64,000 bases of DNA from Anaerotruncus sp. MC2020 (GCA_000701945.1 KL370842.1:1-64000), one strand, 5' to 3'; positions 19,109 to 27,903 are shown, numbered from the stretch's first letter. Notes: generated by a model not told the origin, from the letters alone. Numbers and translations: made by a program.

Positions 19109-20587
19109 TCAGGAACCCTGTTTTTCTTTCTTTTCTGTGTCCTTTTTGTCTTCTTTTTCTCTTGGGTCGACGGGTATCTGTATCTGGAACTCGGTATACT
19201 CGCCCTCCACGCTCTTGACCACGATATGACCCTTGTGGAGGTGTACTATCTTGCGCGAGATAGACAGACCGAGTCCGAGACCCGTAGTGTCCTTGCCGCG
19301 CGAGGAGTCGGTCTTGTAGAAGCGGTCGAATACCTGACGTATCTCGCTGTCCTTGAGACCCTCGCCCGTGTTCTTGATACCGATGATGCAGATATCGTCC
19401 TTTTTATCGAATCGGAACGAGAGCGTACCGCCGTCGTTCACGAACTTGACTGCGTTCTCCACGAGGTTGTAGATGACCTGCTGCATTAGGTCGGCGTCGA
19501 CGACCGCAGTGAGGCGGTGGCTGTCGAGCTCCTCGACGTTGAGGTGCTTGTCCTCTATTTTCTTCTCGAACATCAGCACGACCTGAATGACAAGGTCGGT
19601 GAGGTTGGTCTCCTGGAAATTGGGGCGCATGGTGCCCGACTCGAACCGCGTCATATTGAGCATTGAGCTGATGAGTATGCGCAGGCGCTTTATCTCCTTG
19701 GAGACGAGAATGAGGTATTCGGTCTGTCTGCCCTTGGGGATAGTGCCGTCGAGGATGCCGTCGACGAAGCCGCCTATGGTAGTGATAGGCGTGCGTAGCT
19801 CATGCGAGACGTTCGCGATGAAGGTCTTGCTGGTATCCTCGCTCTTTTCGACGTTTGCCGCGAGCGCGTTGACGCACTCGGAAATATCCTTGAGATTTCC
19901 AGGGAGCTCGGTGGGTATCTTCTCGGAGAAGTCGCCCTTTGAGTATTTCTCGCTTATCCTGAGGAATCTCTCCTCGAACATGATGTGCTTCTTTATGCTT
20001 TTTTTGAGCAGCAGGTAGCACATCAGCACGCCTATGACTCCGAAGAGCACATACAGCGCGACTATCTTGATAGTGAAGATGTTGAGCTCATCGGTGCTGC
20101 CGTACACGAGGACGTACACGGGCACATATTTCATCGTCGACTGCTTCAGGTACACCTTCGAGCCGTAGACGAGATAGGGCTTATTCTGCGATATAGAGGA
20201 GGTGCTGAGGTCGAGGAAGTCATCGTCGTCGAGGGACTCCTGCATCTGGACGGGCAGGGGAGCGGGCTTGCTGACAGCGGCGCTGTCTCCCGACAGCACG
20301 CAGATGCCGTGCTCGTCGTAGATGTATATCCTCATGCCGTACTGTCCCATGAACATCTCCTGAAGCTGCTGAGCGCGCCAGAGGTAGCCATCGCCGCTGT
20401 GCTGGTACTCGTCGGTGATGCAGCTGATGTACAGCTCTCCGACGGACTGCACCTCGCGGAGCTTCGACTTCTTGAAAATAGCCGAGCAAAGGCTCATCAT
20501 GACCGTGCCGATGAGAAGCAGCACGAGTATGACGATAATGAGCGCGAGCCTGAACAGCTTATAGTAAGAGCTTTTATTCTTGTTCAT
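19109..20587 (-). CDS. Membrane sensor histidine kinase
   Basis: 492-residue two-component kinase. Two membrane helices (about residues 13-36 and 174-194) flank a roughly 135-residue extracellular sensor, then a HAMP-like segment, a HisKA domain with VSHELRTPITT (phospho-acceptor His near residue 262) and an HATPase domain with N-box NLVENAVKFV and GTGLGLSIS. The C-terminal tail is Lys/Glu-rich. The partner regulator is 70 bp upstream, but an intrinsic terminator-like hairpin lies between them, so kinase expression may be lower than that of the regulator. The stimulus is unknown. Confidence 0.95.
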   Translation of the reverse strand: MNKNKSSYYKLFRLALIIVILVLLLIGTVMMSLCSAIFKKSKLREVQSVGELYISCITDEYQHSGDGYLWRAQQLQEMFMGQYGMRIYIYDEHGICVLSGDSAAVSKPAPLPVQMQESLDDDDFLDLSTSSISQNKPYLVYGSKVYLKQSTMKYVPVYVLVYGSTDELNIFTIKIVALYVLFGVIGVLMCYLLLKKSIKKHIMFEERFLRISEKYSKGDFSEKIPTELPGNLKDISECVNALAANVEKSEDTSKTFIANVSHELRTPITTIGGFVDGILDGTIPKGRQTEYLILVSKEIKRLRILISSMLNMTRFESGTMRPNFQETNLTDLVIQVVLMFEKKIEDKHLNVEELDSHRLTAVVDADLMQQVIYNLVENAVKFVNDGGTLSFRFDKKDDICIIGIKNTGEGLKDSEIRQVFDRFYKTDSSRGKDTTGLGLGLSISRKIVHLHKGHIVVKSVEGEYTEFQIQIPVDPREKEDKKDTEKKEKQGS

Positions 20588-20602
20588 GGGATATCACCTC
20601 GC

Positions 20603-20631
20603 AAAAAAGCAGGGGACAGCCTGTCCCCTGC
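20603..20631 (-). terminator. Terminator/attenuator between regulator and kinase genes
   Basis: On the minus strand an 11-bp perfect stem GCAGGGGACAG/CTGTCCCCTGC with a one-base loop is followed directly by TTTTTT. The kinase ribosome-binding site GAGGTGAT comes just after it, so kinase transcription must read through. Confidence 0.8.
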
Positions 20632-20656
20632 GATGATGACAAGCTTTGGAGCGGGC

Positions 20657-21364
20657 TTATTCCTCTTCCTCTGCTTCAAATTTGTAGCCGACGCCCCAGA
20701 CGGTCTTGAGAGCCCACTTATCGGAGACCCCCTCGAGCTTCTCGCGGAGGCGCTTGATGTGAACGTCGATAGTACGCGAATCGCCGTAATACTCGAAGCC
20801 CCACACCTCGTCGAGGAGCTGGTCGCGGGTATAGACCCTGTTGGGGTTGGAAGCGAGATAGTAGAGCAGCTCGAGCTCCTTGGGGGGAGTGTCGATGTTC
20901 TTGCCGTTGACCTTGAGCTCATAGCGGGTCATGTTGACGGAGAGCTTATCATAGCGGACTTCCTTTATCTCGGGTTCAACGTTGACGTTGCCGACTCTGC
21001 GGGTAACAGCGTTGATACGTGCGATTACTTCCTTGGCGTCGAAGGGCTTGACGATGTAGTCGTCCGCGCCGAGCTCGAGACCAATGACCTTGTCGATAGT
21101 CTCGCCCTTTGCGGTTATCATGATTATCGGGACATTGGACTTCTTGCGTATTTCGCGGCAGACCTGCCAGCCGTCCATTCCCGGGAGCATTATATCAAGG
21201 AGCACCATATCGGGCTTGAGAGCGTTGAATTTAACAACAGCCTCCTCGCCGTCGTGGGAGAGGATAACGCTGTAGCCGTCCTTTTCGAGGTAGAGCCTGA
21301 GGAGGTCGCAGATATTTTTATCGTCGTCGACTATAAGGACCTTCAGACTTTTTTCGTTTGCCAT
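20657..21364 (-). CDS. OmpR/PhoB-family response regulator
   Basis: 235-residue transcription regulator. The receiver domain (1-115) has the acidic pair Asp13/Asp14, phospho-acceptor Asp57 in LLDIMLPGMDG, and the conserved Lys in DDYIVKPF near residue 106. The winged-helix effector domain follows (about 135-230), with EFYGDSRTIDVHIKRLREKL-type recognition helix. ATG 21364 has AGAGGG upstream. A consensus promoter lies at 21410-21438. It is paired with the kinase encoded downstream; targets are not known, though the neighbouring HtrA gene is a plausible one. Confidence 0.95.
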   Translation of the reverse strand: MANEKSLKVLIVDDDKNICDLLRLYLEKDGYSVILSHDGEEAVVKFNALKPDMVLLDIMLPGMDGWQVCREIRKKSNVPIIMITAKGETIDKVIGLELGADDYIVKPFDAKEVIARINAVTRRVGNVNVEPEIKEVRYDKLSVNMTRYELKVNGKNIDTPPKELELLYYLASNPNRVYTRDQLLDEVWGFEYYGDSRTIDVHIKRLREKLEGVSDKWALKTVWGVGYKFEAEEEE

Positions 21365-21409
21365 AATATGACCCTCTTTCATGAAAATTTGAATAAATTA
21401 TCACTTTAT

Positions 21410-21438
21410 ATTATAACGCACTTTTAATAAATTGTCAA
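21410..21438 (-). promoter_or_regulatory. Promoter of the response regulator operon
   Basis: On the minus strand a perfect TTGACA (21438-21433) and a perfect TATAAT (21415-21410) are separated by 17 bp. Confidence 0.88.
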
Positions 21439-21493
21439 CAAATTTCCGTAAAATATCGTTACAAAATAATTCACAATTTTCGCACGTCGCATT

Positions 21494-21576
21494 TGTAGGG
21501 GCGTACTACAGCAAAGCTGCATATAGCTGCGAATCCCAAATCATAGATTTGGTGCGCAGCTTAATTGTACGCGCGC
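21494..21576 (+). repeat. Dispersed branched repeat, divergent copy A3
   Basis: The most divergent of the nine copies. The outer stem is GCGTAC/GTACGC instead of GGGCGCA/TGCGCCC, and the long arm has AGCTGCG/CGCAGCT instead of AGCA-CGCA/TGCG-TGCT. Base changes thus occur in pairs that keep the stems. Confidence 0.85.
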
Positions 21577-21609
21577 AAATAAACGGCATACAATTTCGCA
21601 GCCCGAATT

Positions 21610-21640
21610 AAAAAGACGTCCGCTGAACGGACGTCTTTTT
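21610..21640 (-). terminator. Terminator of the TPR gene
   Basis: AAAAGACGTCCG and CGGACGTCTTTT form a 12-bp stem with a 5-nt loop and T tracts on both strands, starting right after the stop codon at 21642. It could work in both directions. Confidence 0.88.
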
Positions 21641-21641
21641 C

Positions 21642-22715
21642 TTACGATTTCGGAGCTTCCTCGGGCTCGTACTCGGTCTGCGATGCGTCCTTGGGGCGGA
21701 GCATCTGAGCGCTCGGGTCGAGCTTGATGATGAGCTTCTTTATATCCTCGTCGAGCGTGAGGTTGTAGGTTATCTTCATAGCCTGCACAGCGTTTTCCTT
21801 GTCGCCGAGCCCCATATAATGAGCGGCGAGCTGTGCGGAGACCTCGATGACGTGCTTGTCGGGACCGTACTCGATGTCGTACTTCTTCATCACCTCGACC
21901 ATTTCCTCGATGGACGGCTTCCTTATGGGCGTGCCCTTGAGGTTTGCGAGGTGCTGCATCTCGTAGGGGACAGCGGGATTCGGAGCGAACATCACGCTTG
22001 CCACGTAGAATGCAGCCGCGTCCTCATAATCGCCCGAATCGGTCAGCGCATAGCCGATGTTGGAGTAGCAGCGCGCGATAGACAGGGGAGAATACGACAC
22101 CTTCAGCGTTTCGCGGGTGACGTCGAGAATCATTTTCTTGTTCTTGATGAGCTTGTATATCTCAGCAAGCTCAAATCTCGGCGCAACGTCAATGGGATTG
22201 AAGGCTATAGCCTTTTCGAGGACGGGTATCGCGTCGATATTGGCGCCTGTCTCGATGAGGATATAGGCGTATGTGGTGAGGTACATCGTGAAATTGAAGG
22301 GTGTGCGGTTGAGCACCTTGTCCTCGCTGAAAAGGAGCTGGCAGAGGTTGTCCTCGAAGGGGTTGCGGAGTGACACGAACTTCGCCTTGTCTGTCTCTGC
22401 GTACTCGAGGCACACCTTCTTGTAGAGCTTTTCTGCGATAGGAAGGGCTTCGAGGTACTTCTTCTCCTTGACGAGAGCCTCTATATCGGCGTACACCTCG
22501 TCGAGGCGCTTGCCGTCTATATGGGTGAGGCGGTCGAGCTCATTGCGGCGCTCCTCGGGCATATTCTCGATGATTATCTCGCCGACAGCCTTGAGTCCGT
22601 CGTAGTTGCCATCTGCCGCGAACTTCTCGCCCTCAGCCTTGAGTATTTTTTCGTTTTCTTCGGGGGAATCTCCGAGCTTTGCGCGGAGCTCCGCAAGTAT
22701 GTCATTATATGCCAT
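21642..22715 (-). CDS. Tetratricopeptide-repeat protein
   Basis: 357-residue cytosolic protein with no signal or membrane helix. From about residue 150 it has helical pairs with TPR spacing, for example AIPVLEKAIAFNPIDVAPRFELAEIYK and a later YALTDSGDYEDAAAFYVAS. The N-terminal 120 residues are helical and highly charged; the tail is acidic. A scaffold role is inferred from the fold only. ATG 22715 is favoured because GAGGG lies 7 bp before it; the ATG two codons earlier is too close. It stands as a single gene with its own terminator. Confidence 0.8.
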   Translation of the reverse strand: MAYNDILAELRAKLGDSPEENEKILKAEGEKFAADGNYDGLKAVGEIIIENMPEERRNELDRLTHIDGKRLDEVYADIEALVKEKKYLEALPIAEKLYKKVCLEYAETDKAKFVSLRNPFEDNLCQLLFSEDKVLNRTPFNFTMYLTTYAYILIETGANIDAIPVLEKAIAFNPIDVAPRFELAEIYKLIKNKKMILDVTRETLKVSYSPLSIARCYSNIGYALTDSGDYEDAAAFYVASVMFAPNPAVPYEMQHLANLKGTPIRKPSIEEMVEVMKKYDIEYGPDKHVIEVSAQLAAHYMGLGDKENAVQAMKITYNLTLDEDIKKLIIKLDPSAQMLRPKDASQTEYEPEEAPKS

Positions 22716-22750
22716 TGGCATTCCCTCTCATTTCTCTTTGATTATAATAT

Positions 22751-22776
22751 CAACGCAGGACGTTAGCCCTGCGTTG
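22751..22776 (-). terminator. Hairpin after the Pro/Ala repeat protein gene
   Basis: CAACGCAGG pairs with CCTGCGTTG, 39 bp after the stop at 22815. The T tract is poor (ATATT), so termination strength is uncertain. Confidence 0.5.
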
Positions 22777-22814
22777 TATAAGTCATATTTCCGTACTCAC
22801 GGGGAAAGGTTCCT

Positions 22815-25277
22815 TCAATAACCTCCGCGCTTAGCCATTTCCTTTCTGAACTTGGCGTCAATCTTCTCCTGCTTCTTCATAGCCTTGAGCTCCGCCTTTG
22901 TGAGCGGTCTGTCGTCGACGGGCATAGGTCTGGGAGCGGGTCTGCTCGGAGCAGACTGCATGGGAGAAGTCCTTGCGGGAGCTTTATACTCCTGGAAGGA
23001 AGGGATGCTCTGCTGAACCTGAGCGTCGATAGCCTTTTTCTGCTTAATCGAGTTGTCGCCGAGCTGGCTGAGGACGTCCTCGATAGAGCCGATAACGCGT
23101 GTTCTCTGCTGGAGACCCTGCGTATCCGTGAGGCTCTGGTTCGCGTACTCCTTGGATTCCGAGATAGCATTGATGAACGCCTGAGATGTAGCTCTCGAGT
23201 GCGGATTTGTAGCTATCTTGGAGACGTTCGCGCTGATAGGCGAGCCCTTTGCAGCCTCCGCCGCAGCGATTCTCTGTCCGGGAGTCATCTCGTGAGCCGA
23301 GGTGGGCACCTCCTGAGCGGCTCTGATAGCCTCCTGAAGGCGGGTGTTCTTGTTGAACGGCATCTCGAACTCGGGTATCTCCTGACCGGGAACGGGTGAA
23401 AGAACGGGCTGACCGTTCTCGCCGTAGCCTGTTATCTGCATCTGAACGTATGTATATATGGGCTGCTTAGCAGCGTCATAGCCTGTTATCTGCGGTACCG
23501 AGATCACCTGACCCATAGCGGGCATACCTGCGGGAGCTGTCTGCTGAACTGCGGGAGCAGGAGCAGGCTTTGCAGGTGCGGGCTTCACGGGAGCGGGCTT
23601 CACGGGCGCAGGTGCGGGAGCAACAGCCTTGGGTGCGTTCTGAGCAGCCTCAACAGCCGCGGAAATGTCGTCGATTACGGGAGCACTTGCCTGTGCAGGA
23701 GCTGTCTGCTGAACGGGAGCAGCAGCCTTGGGAGCAGCGCTCTGAGCAGCCTCAACAGCCGCGGAAATGTCGTCGATTACGGGAGCGCTTGCCTGTGCGG
23801 GAGCTGTCTGCTGAACGGGAGCAGCAGCCTTGGGAGCAGCGCTCTGAGCAGCCTCAACAGCAGCGGATATATCGTCGATTACGGGAGCACTTGCCTGTGC
23901 GGGAGCTGCCTGCTGAACAGGAGCAGCAGCCTTGGGAGCGGCATTCTGAGCAGCCTCAACAGCGGCGGATATATCGTCGATTACGGGAGCCGACGCCTGA
24001 TATACAGCGGGCTCGATAGCCTTGTTAGCTTCTTCTATAGCAGCGGCTGAGATATCGTCGATAGCCGCGGGAGCAGCCTGATAAACGGCGGGCTCGATAG
24101 TCTTGGGAGCTGCCTGAGCAGGAGCCGCAGCCTCTTCCTTGACGGGAGCAGCCTCCTGTGCGGGAGCTTCTGCTGCCGCGGGCTGAGCGTCCACGCCGAA
24201 GAGCTGATTTGCGATGAGGTCCCACTCGCTTACGGACTCGCTATCCTTTGCGGGAGCGGGCTGAGCAGCCTGCTGAACGGGAGCGGGCTGTGCGGGCGCC
24301 TCATACTTGGGAACGTTCATCTGAGCAGCCTCAACAGCGGCGGAGATGTCGTCGATAACAGCGGGAGCAGCCTGTGCGGCGGGCTCTACTGCGGAGAGGC
24401 TCTCCTCTGCAACGTCGATAACGCTCGAATCGTTGTCGTATGTACCTGCGGGCTGAGCAGCGGGCTTTTCGGGAGTCTCGATGGAGAACATACTGAGTAT
24501 ATCGTCAGTCTGAGGAGCAGTGGGTGCAGGAGCAGCCTGCTGAACGGGCTCGGGCTGAACGGGTGCCTCATATCTGGGCATATTGTTCTGAGCAGCCGCG
24601 AGAGCTGCGGATATATCGTCGATAACGGGCGGAGCTGCGGGAGCCGCCTGAACGGGCTCGGGCTCTGCCTGAGCGGGAGCGGGGACAGCGAACTGTGCGA
24701 GGAAGTCGTCCTGAGCAGCGGGTGCGGGAGCGGGTTCCTCTTCCTGCTGCGGCTTATTGATAGCGAACTGATTGAGGAAGTCGTCCTGAACAGCGGGAGC
24801 GGGAGCGGGCTCTGCCTGAGGCTTGTTTATAGCGAACTGAGCGAGGCTGTTGTCTATAGCGACGCCTGTGCCGGGGATAGTAGCGCCGAGATTAGCGGGC
24901 TGCTCGGGAGCAACGGGCTCGGGCTTCTGTACGGGCTTGGGAGCGGGAGCAGGCTTTCTTGTCTGGTCCTTGGTGGGCTTGGCTGTCGTATTGCCGAGCG
25001 GAACGATGCCCTCGTCAACGATGCCCTTCTTTGCCCTGAGCTTTTCCTCCTTGAGAAGGAGCTTCATTTCCTTCTGGTCGGACTTTATCATTTCCTTGGC
25101 AATTTTTGTCTTGCACTTTTCACAGGTGAGCTCGCCGAGGTCGGTCATAATACCGCCCCTGTGATAGCGAGTCACATTTTCCGACTTCAGGAGGTTGATG
25201 CCGCAGCCTGTCTTCTTCTCGTTGAAGGTGCCGTGTACCTCATCATTGAAGGAAGTCGTTACGAGCCTAATATCCAT
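22815..25277 (-). CDS. Large Pro/Ala-rich protein with repeated IDDISAAVEAAQ motif
   Basis: 820-residue protein, no signal or membrane helix, not recognised. The N-terminal 75 residues look folded and contain TGCG and TCEKCKTKIAKEMI, a possible metal-binding knuckle, followed by a Lys/Glu helix. Residues 100-590 are Pro/Ala/Gln-rich linkers carrying seven copies of a motif close to VIDDISAAVEAAQ and four related DDFLxQFAI-type motifs. Three consecutive copies are exact 34-residue (102-bp) tandem units. The C-terminal part (about 590-820) is less biased and ends in a Lys-rich helix. It looks like a flexible scaffold bearing many copies of a short helical docking motif; that role is inference. 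ATG 25277 has GGAG 6 bp upstream. Confidence 0.8.
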   Translation of the reverse strand: MDIRLVTTSFNDEVHGTFNEKKTGCGINLLKSENVTRYHRGGIMTDLGELTCEKCKTKIAKEMIKSDQKEMKLLLKEEKLRAKKGIVDEGIVPLGNTTAKPTKDQTRKPAPAPKPVQKPEPVAPEQPANLGATIPGTGVAIDNSLAQFAINKPQAEPAPAPAVQDDFLNQFAINKPQQEEEPAPAPAAQDDFLAQFAVPAPAQAEPEPVQAAPAAPPVIDDISAALAAAQNNMPRYEAPVQPEPVQQAAPAPTAPQTDDILSMFSIETPEKPAAQPAGTYDNDSSVIDVAEESLSAVEPAAQAAPAVIDDISAAVEAAQMNVPKYEAPAQPAPVQQAAQPAPAKDSESVSEWDLIANQLFGVDAQPAAAEAPAQEAAPVKEEAAAPAQAAPKTIEPAVYQAAPAAIDDISAAAIEEANKAIEPAVYQASAPVIDDISAAVEAAQNAAPKAAAPVQQAAPAQASAPVIDDISAAVEAAQSAAPKAAAPVQQTAPAQASAPVIDDISAAVEAAQSAAPKAAAPVQQTAPAQASAPVIDDISAAVEAAQNAPKAVAPAPAPVKPAPVKPAPAKPAPAPAVQQTAPAGMPAMGQVISVPQITGYDAAKQPIYTYVQMQITGYGENGQPVLSPVPGQEIPEFEMPFNKNTRLQEAIRAAQEVPTSAHEMTPGQRIAAAEAAKGSPISANVSKIATNPHSRATSQAFINAISESKEYANQSLTDTQGLQQRTRVIGSIEDVLSQLGDNSIKQKKAIDAQVQQSIPSFQEYKAPARTSPMQSAPSRPAPRPMPVDDRPLTKAELKAMKKQEKIDAKFRKEMAKRGGY
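23640..23990 (-). repeat. 102-bp tandem direct repeats inside the Pro/Ala-rich gene
   Basis: About three and a half units of 102 bp encode APVIDDISAAVEAAQ followed by a PKAAAPVQQ-type linker. Units differ mainly at synonymous sites and at one N/S position, which suggests recent expansion or recombination. Confidence 0.85.
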
Positions 25278-25448
25278 AACATTCTCCAATCCTGCGTTGA
25301 CCGCAGCTACGCTTTACGGCAGCGAGCAGCCGATTTCTTTGACCGAGCTATCGGTCCCCCAAACGCAATGCGCAGAAGGCGGCGGTCGGCTGTGAAAAGA
25401 AAGAGCGACAGACCGTCACATGGCGCAGAGCGATACCATTACAGGTAT

Positions 25449-25477
25449 ATTATACCCGATACGGCAAAAAAAATCAA
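25449..25477 (-). promoter_or_regulatory. Promoter of the Pro/Ala-rich protein gene
   Basis: On the minus strand TTGATT (25477-25472) and TATAAT (25454-25449) are 17 bp apart, leaving a leader of about 165 nt. Confidence 0.75.
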
Positions 25478-25715
25478 CAGTTTTTTCATAATAAAACAGA
25501 GAAATTATACCAAAAATTAATTTTTCGGCGGAAATAACAAATTGTTATTGATTTTTTCGTCAAAATCTTCTGTATAGGTTAGCAAAAAATGAGAATTTTT
25601 TACATTTTGGCCATACCGCACCTACGAGTCAATGTAAAAAGATTTAAAGAAGTTCATATTTATGACGTGTTTGGAAAAATATATGTGAAAAGTTACGAAA
25701 ATATCCGTCGGGCTC

Positions 25716-25744
25716 TTGCAGTATCCTTTTATTTGTAGTATAAT
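25716..25744 (+). promoter_or_regulatory. Promoter of the glycosyltransferase gene
   Basis: TTGCAG (25716-25721) and TATAAT (25739-25744) with a 17-bp spacer; the start codon follows about 70 bp later. Confidence 0.8.
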
Positions 25745-25814
25745 TAATAGTGTATTTATTGGTGTCGGAGACGGCAGACCCTGCCGCTCTGCGATATCCC
25801 GAAGGAGGCAGACA

Positions 25815-26786
25815 ATGAAGCTCATTTCAGTCGTTGTGCCGTGCTACAACGAGCAGGAGGTGCTTCCGATGTTCTACGACGAGATAATCAAGGTCTCGGA
25901 CGGAATGAAGAAGGAGCACTCCGATATCGAATTTGAATTTCTCTTCATAAACGACGGTTCAAAGGACCGCACACTTGAAATATTCAGAGAGCTCGCCGAC
26001 AAGGACGAGCGCGTGAGATACATCTCCTTTTCGAGGAACTTCGGAAAGGAAGCGGGTATGTACGCGGGTCTGAAAAACGCGAAGGGAGACTTCGTCGTCG
26101 TAATGGACGCCGACCTCCAGCACCCGCCCGCCTTCCTGCCTCAGATGTACAATTACGTCAAGGACGGCGAGTTCGACTGCGCGACCACACGCCGCGTCAG
26201 CCGCACGGGCGAGTCGAAGATACGCTCGTTCTTCGCGCGTATGTTCTACAAGATAATGAACAAGATATCCCAGACCGAGATAGTCGACGGCGCTCAGGAC
26301 TTCCGCTTCATGTCGAGGCAGATGGTCGACGCGGTGCTTTCGATGTCAGAGTACAACCGCTTCTCGAAGGGCATATTCAGCTGGGTCGGCTTCCGCGTGC
26401 AGTATATGCCGTATGAGAACGTCGAGCGTCCCGCTGGAACTACCTCGTGGTCGTTCTGGGGGCTCTTCAAATACTCGCTCGAGGGCATCATGGCGTTCTC
26501 GACAGCACCGCTCTCGTTCTCGATATTCGCGGGCATACTCGGCGCGATACTGTCCGTGCTGTTCGTCATCGCGGGTATCATAACGATATTCTTCCTCCCG
26601 TCCCTCGGAGCGGCACTGCTCGTCATCGGCGCGCTCCTCCTCGTGGGAGCTGTACAGCTCGGCTGTACGGGCATACTCGGTATGTACCTCGGCAAGACCT
26701 ACATGGAGGTCAAGAACCGCCCGATATACCTCATGGGCGAGACCGACGAGATGTACCGCGAGCGCAAAAAGAATGCGGGCAAGTGA
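25815..26786 (+). CDS. GT2 family polyprenyl-phosphate glycosyltransferase (GtrB/DPM1-like)
   Basis: 323 residues. The N-terminal GT-A domain starts KLISVVVPCYNEQEVLPMFY, has FINDGSKDRT for nucleotide-sugar binding and the metal-binding DAD at residues 98-100 (VVMDADLQHPP). Two membrane helices near residues 230-295 match the bactoprenol glucosyl/mannosyl transferase architecture. It is predicted to load a sugar on undecaprenyl phosphate at the inner face of the membrane for wall or surface glycan decoration. AAGGAGG precedes the ATG. The next gene follows within 25-50 bp. Confidence 0.93.
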   Translation: MKLISVVVPCYNEQEVLPMFYDEIIKVSDGMKKEHSDIEFEFLFINDGSKDRTLEIFRELADKDERVRYISFSRNFGKEAGMYAGLKNAKGDFVVVMDADLQHPPAFLPQMYNYVKDGEFDCATTRRVSRTGESKIRSFFARMFYKIMNKISQTEIVDGAQDFRFMSRQMVDAVLSMSEYNRFSKGIFSWVGFRVQYMPYENVERPAGTTSWSFWGLFKYSLEGIMAFSTAPLSFSIFAGILGAILSVLFVIAGIITIFFLPSLGAALLVIGALLLVGAVQLGCTGILGMYLGKTYMEVKNRPIYLMGETDEMYRERKKNAGK

Positions 26787-26832
26787 GCCGTGCGGGAGGT
26801 GAGCCGCCCTGAATAAGCAGACAAGGCTGGTT

Positions 26833-27900
26833 GTGTCGTTCCTGTTCATCGTCGTGATAATACTTGCGGCGGCGATAACGCACTTCTACCTCAGCGTCCC
26901 GAATGATACGGCGAAGAAGAGCACGCAGACCGAGATAGTCCGCAAGGGCGCGTTTGACAGCTACGGGCACTACATCTTCACCGACAACACGGGCAGATAC
27001 GGCGTCACCGACTCCGAAAACAGGATACTGATACCCTCCGAGTGGACAGACCTCCGCTTCGCGAACGCCGACAAGTGCATAGTCGCGCGCGGTATCGGCA
27101 ATACCAAGCAGTTCGGCTGTGTCGACTTTGACGGCAATATAGTGATACCGCTCATTTACAGCGGCATATCGAAGCTCGGCGTCGGGCACGGCACGTACTA
27201 CGCCGCGGAGAGCAGCTCCGACGGGCGGTACGTCCTCTACGACAGGAACTTCGAGCCGTGCTTCCGTAGAACATGGAGCTCCTGCGCAGTGCAGGGCGAC
27301 GACCTGCTCCTCGCGGACGGCGGCGGCAGTTATACATTTTCGCACAGCAGCGACGGACTGCTGTTCAAGCGTGCCGTATACGACGGCACAGCGGGCACCT
27401 GTCCGTACAGCGCCGAGATAAACAGCCGCGTGCTGCTCTCGAAGCTGACGCCCTCCATGATAGAGAATATGACGGACATAACCGAAAAATACATCGAATA
27501 TGCATTCACGGGGAGCGACGAGATACTGCTGCTGATAACGAAGGGGAGCCGCTCGGGCTTTGCACCGCTCTTCCCCGACGACCACAGGCTGCTCTCAAAG
27601 AGACTGTGCGGCATATCCGATGTACACATATACTCCGTCCGCAGCAGCGACGATACCCCGCGCTACGAGGTGACGTTCACGGCTGATACGGAGGTGACCT
27701 ATACAGACGGCAGCGGAGAGCCCAAGACTCTGCGCGGCGGATATAAGGCGGCAGTGGGATTCAGCGGCAGCTCCGAGAGCGACCTCAGAGCCGTGTCAGG
27801 CGCATTCGAGAAGCGCGAGCCCGATTATCCCGCACCCGAAAAAAAGGATGAAAAAGTCTCCGACGAGAATGAGGCGGAGAAAAAAGCAGAAGGAGAATAG
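26833..27900 (+). CDS. Membrane-anchored WG-repeat-like protein
   Basis: At least 355 residues: one N-terminal membrane helix, then an extracytoplasmic domain with degenerate WG/beta-repeat units (GRYGVTDSENRILIPSEWTD, then FGCVDFDGNIVIPLIYSGIS), and a charged Lys/Glu tail. The annotated start is GTG 26833, but it has no ribosome-binding site. A CTG at 26809, in frame and 8 bp after GGAGGT, would add LNKQTRLV and give a proper positively charged signal-anchor. Function unknown; it lies between the glycosyltransferase gene and purE, probably in one transcript. Confidence 0.75.
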   Translation: MSFLFIVVIILAAAITHFYLSVPNDTAKKSTQTEIVRKGAFDSYGHYIFTDNTGRYGVTDSENRILIPSEWTDLRFANADKCIVARGIGNTKQFGCVDFDGNIVIPLIYSGISKLGVGHGTYYAAESSSDGRYVLYDRNFEPCFRRTWSSCAVQGDDLLLADGGGSYTFSHSSDGLLFKRAVYDGTAGTCPYSAEINSRVLLSKLTPSMIENMTDITEKYIEYAFTGSDEILLLITKGSRSGFAPLFPDDHRLLSKRLCGISDVHIYSVRSSDDTPRYEVTFTADTEVTYTDGSGEPKTLRGGYKAAVGFSGSSESDLRAVSGAFEKREPDYPAPEKKDEKVSDENEAEKKAEGE

Positions 27901-27903
27901 AAA

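Larger units (their letters stand above)
25278..25814. other. Divergent intergenic region, 537 bp
   Basis: This gap separates the minus-strand repeat-protein gene from the plus-strand glycosyltransferase gene. It holds the two facing promoters at 25449-25477 and 25716-25744, an AT-rich core around 25470-25620 and no dispersed repeat or convincing gene. Confidence 0.7.

Noticed and set aside
19985..21427. A 480-codon plus-strand frame across the kinase/regulator genes
   Set aside because: It lies opposite two genes with complete catalytic motifs; its sequence is low-complexity Glu/Val/Leu typical of antisense frames.
23570..24019. Arg/Gln/Glu-rich plus-strand ORF over the tandem repeats
   Set aside because: It is the reverse complement of the 102-bp repeats coding APVIDDISAAVEAAQ; no ribosome-binding site is present.
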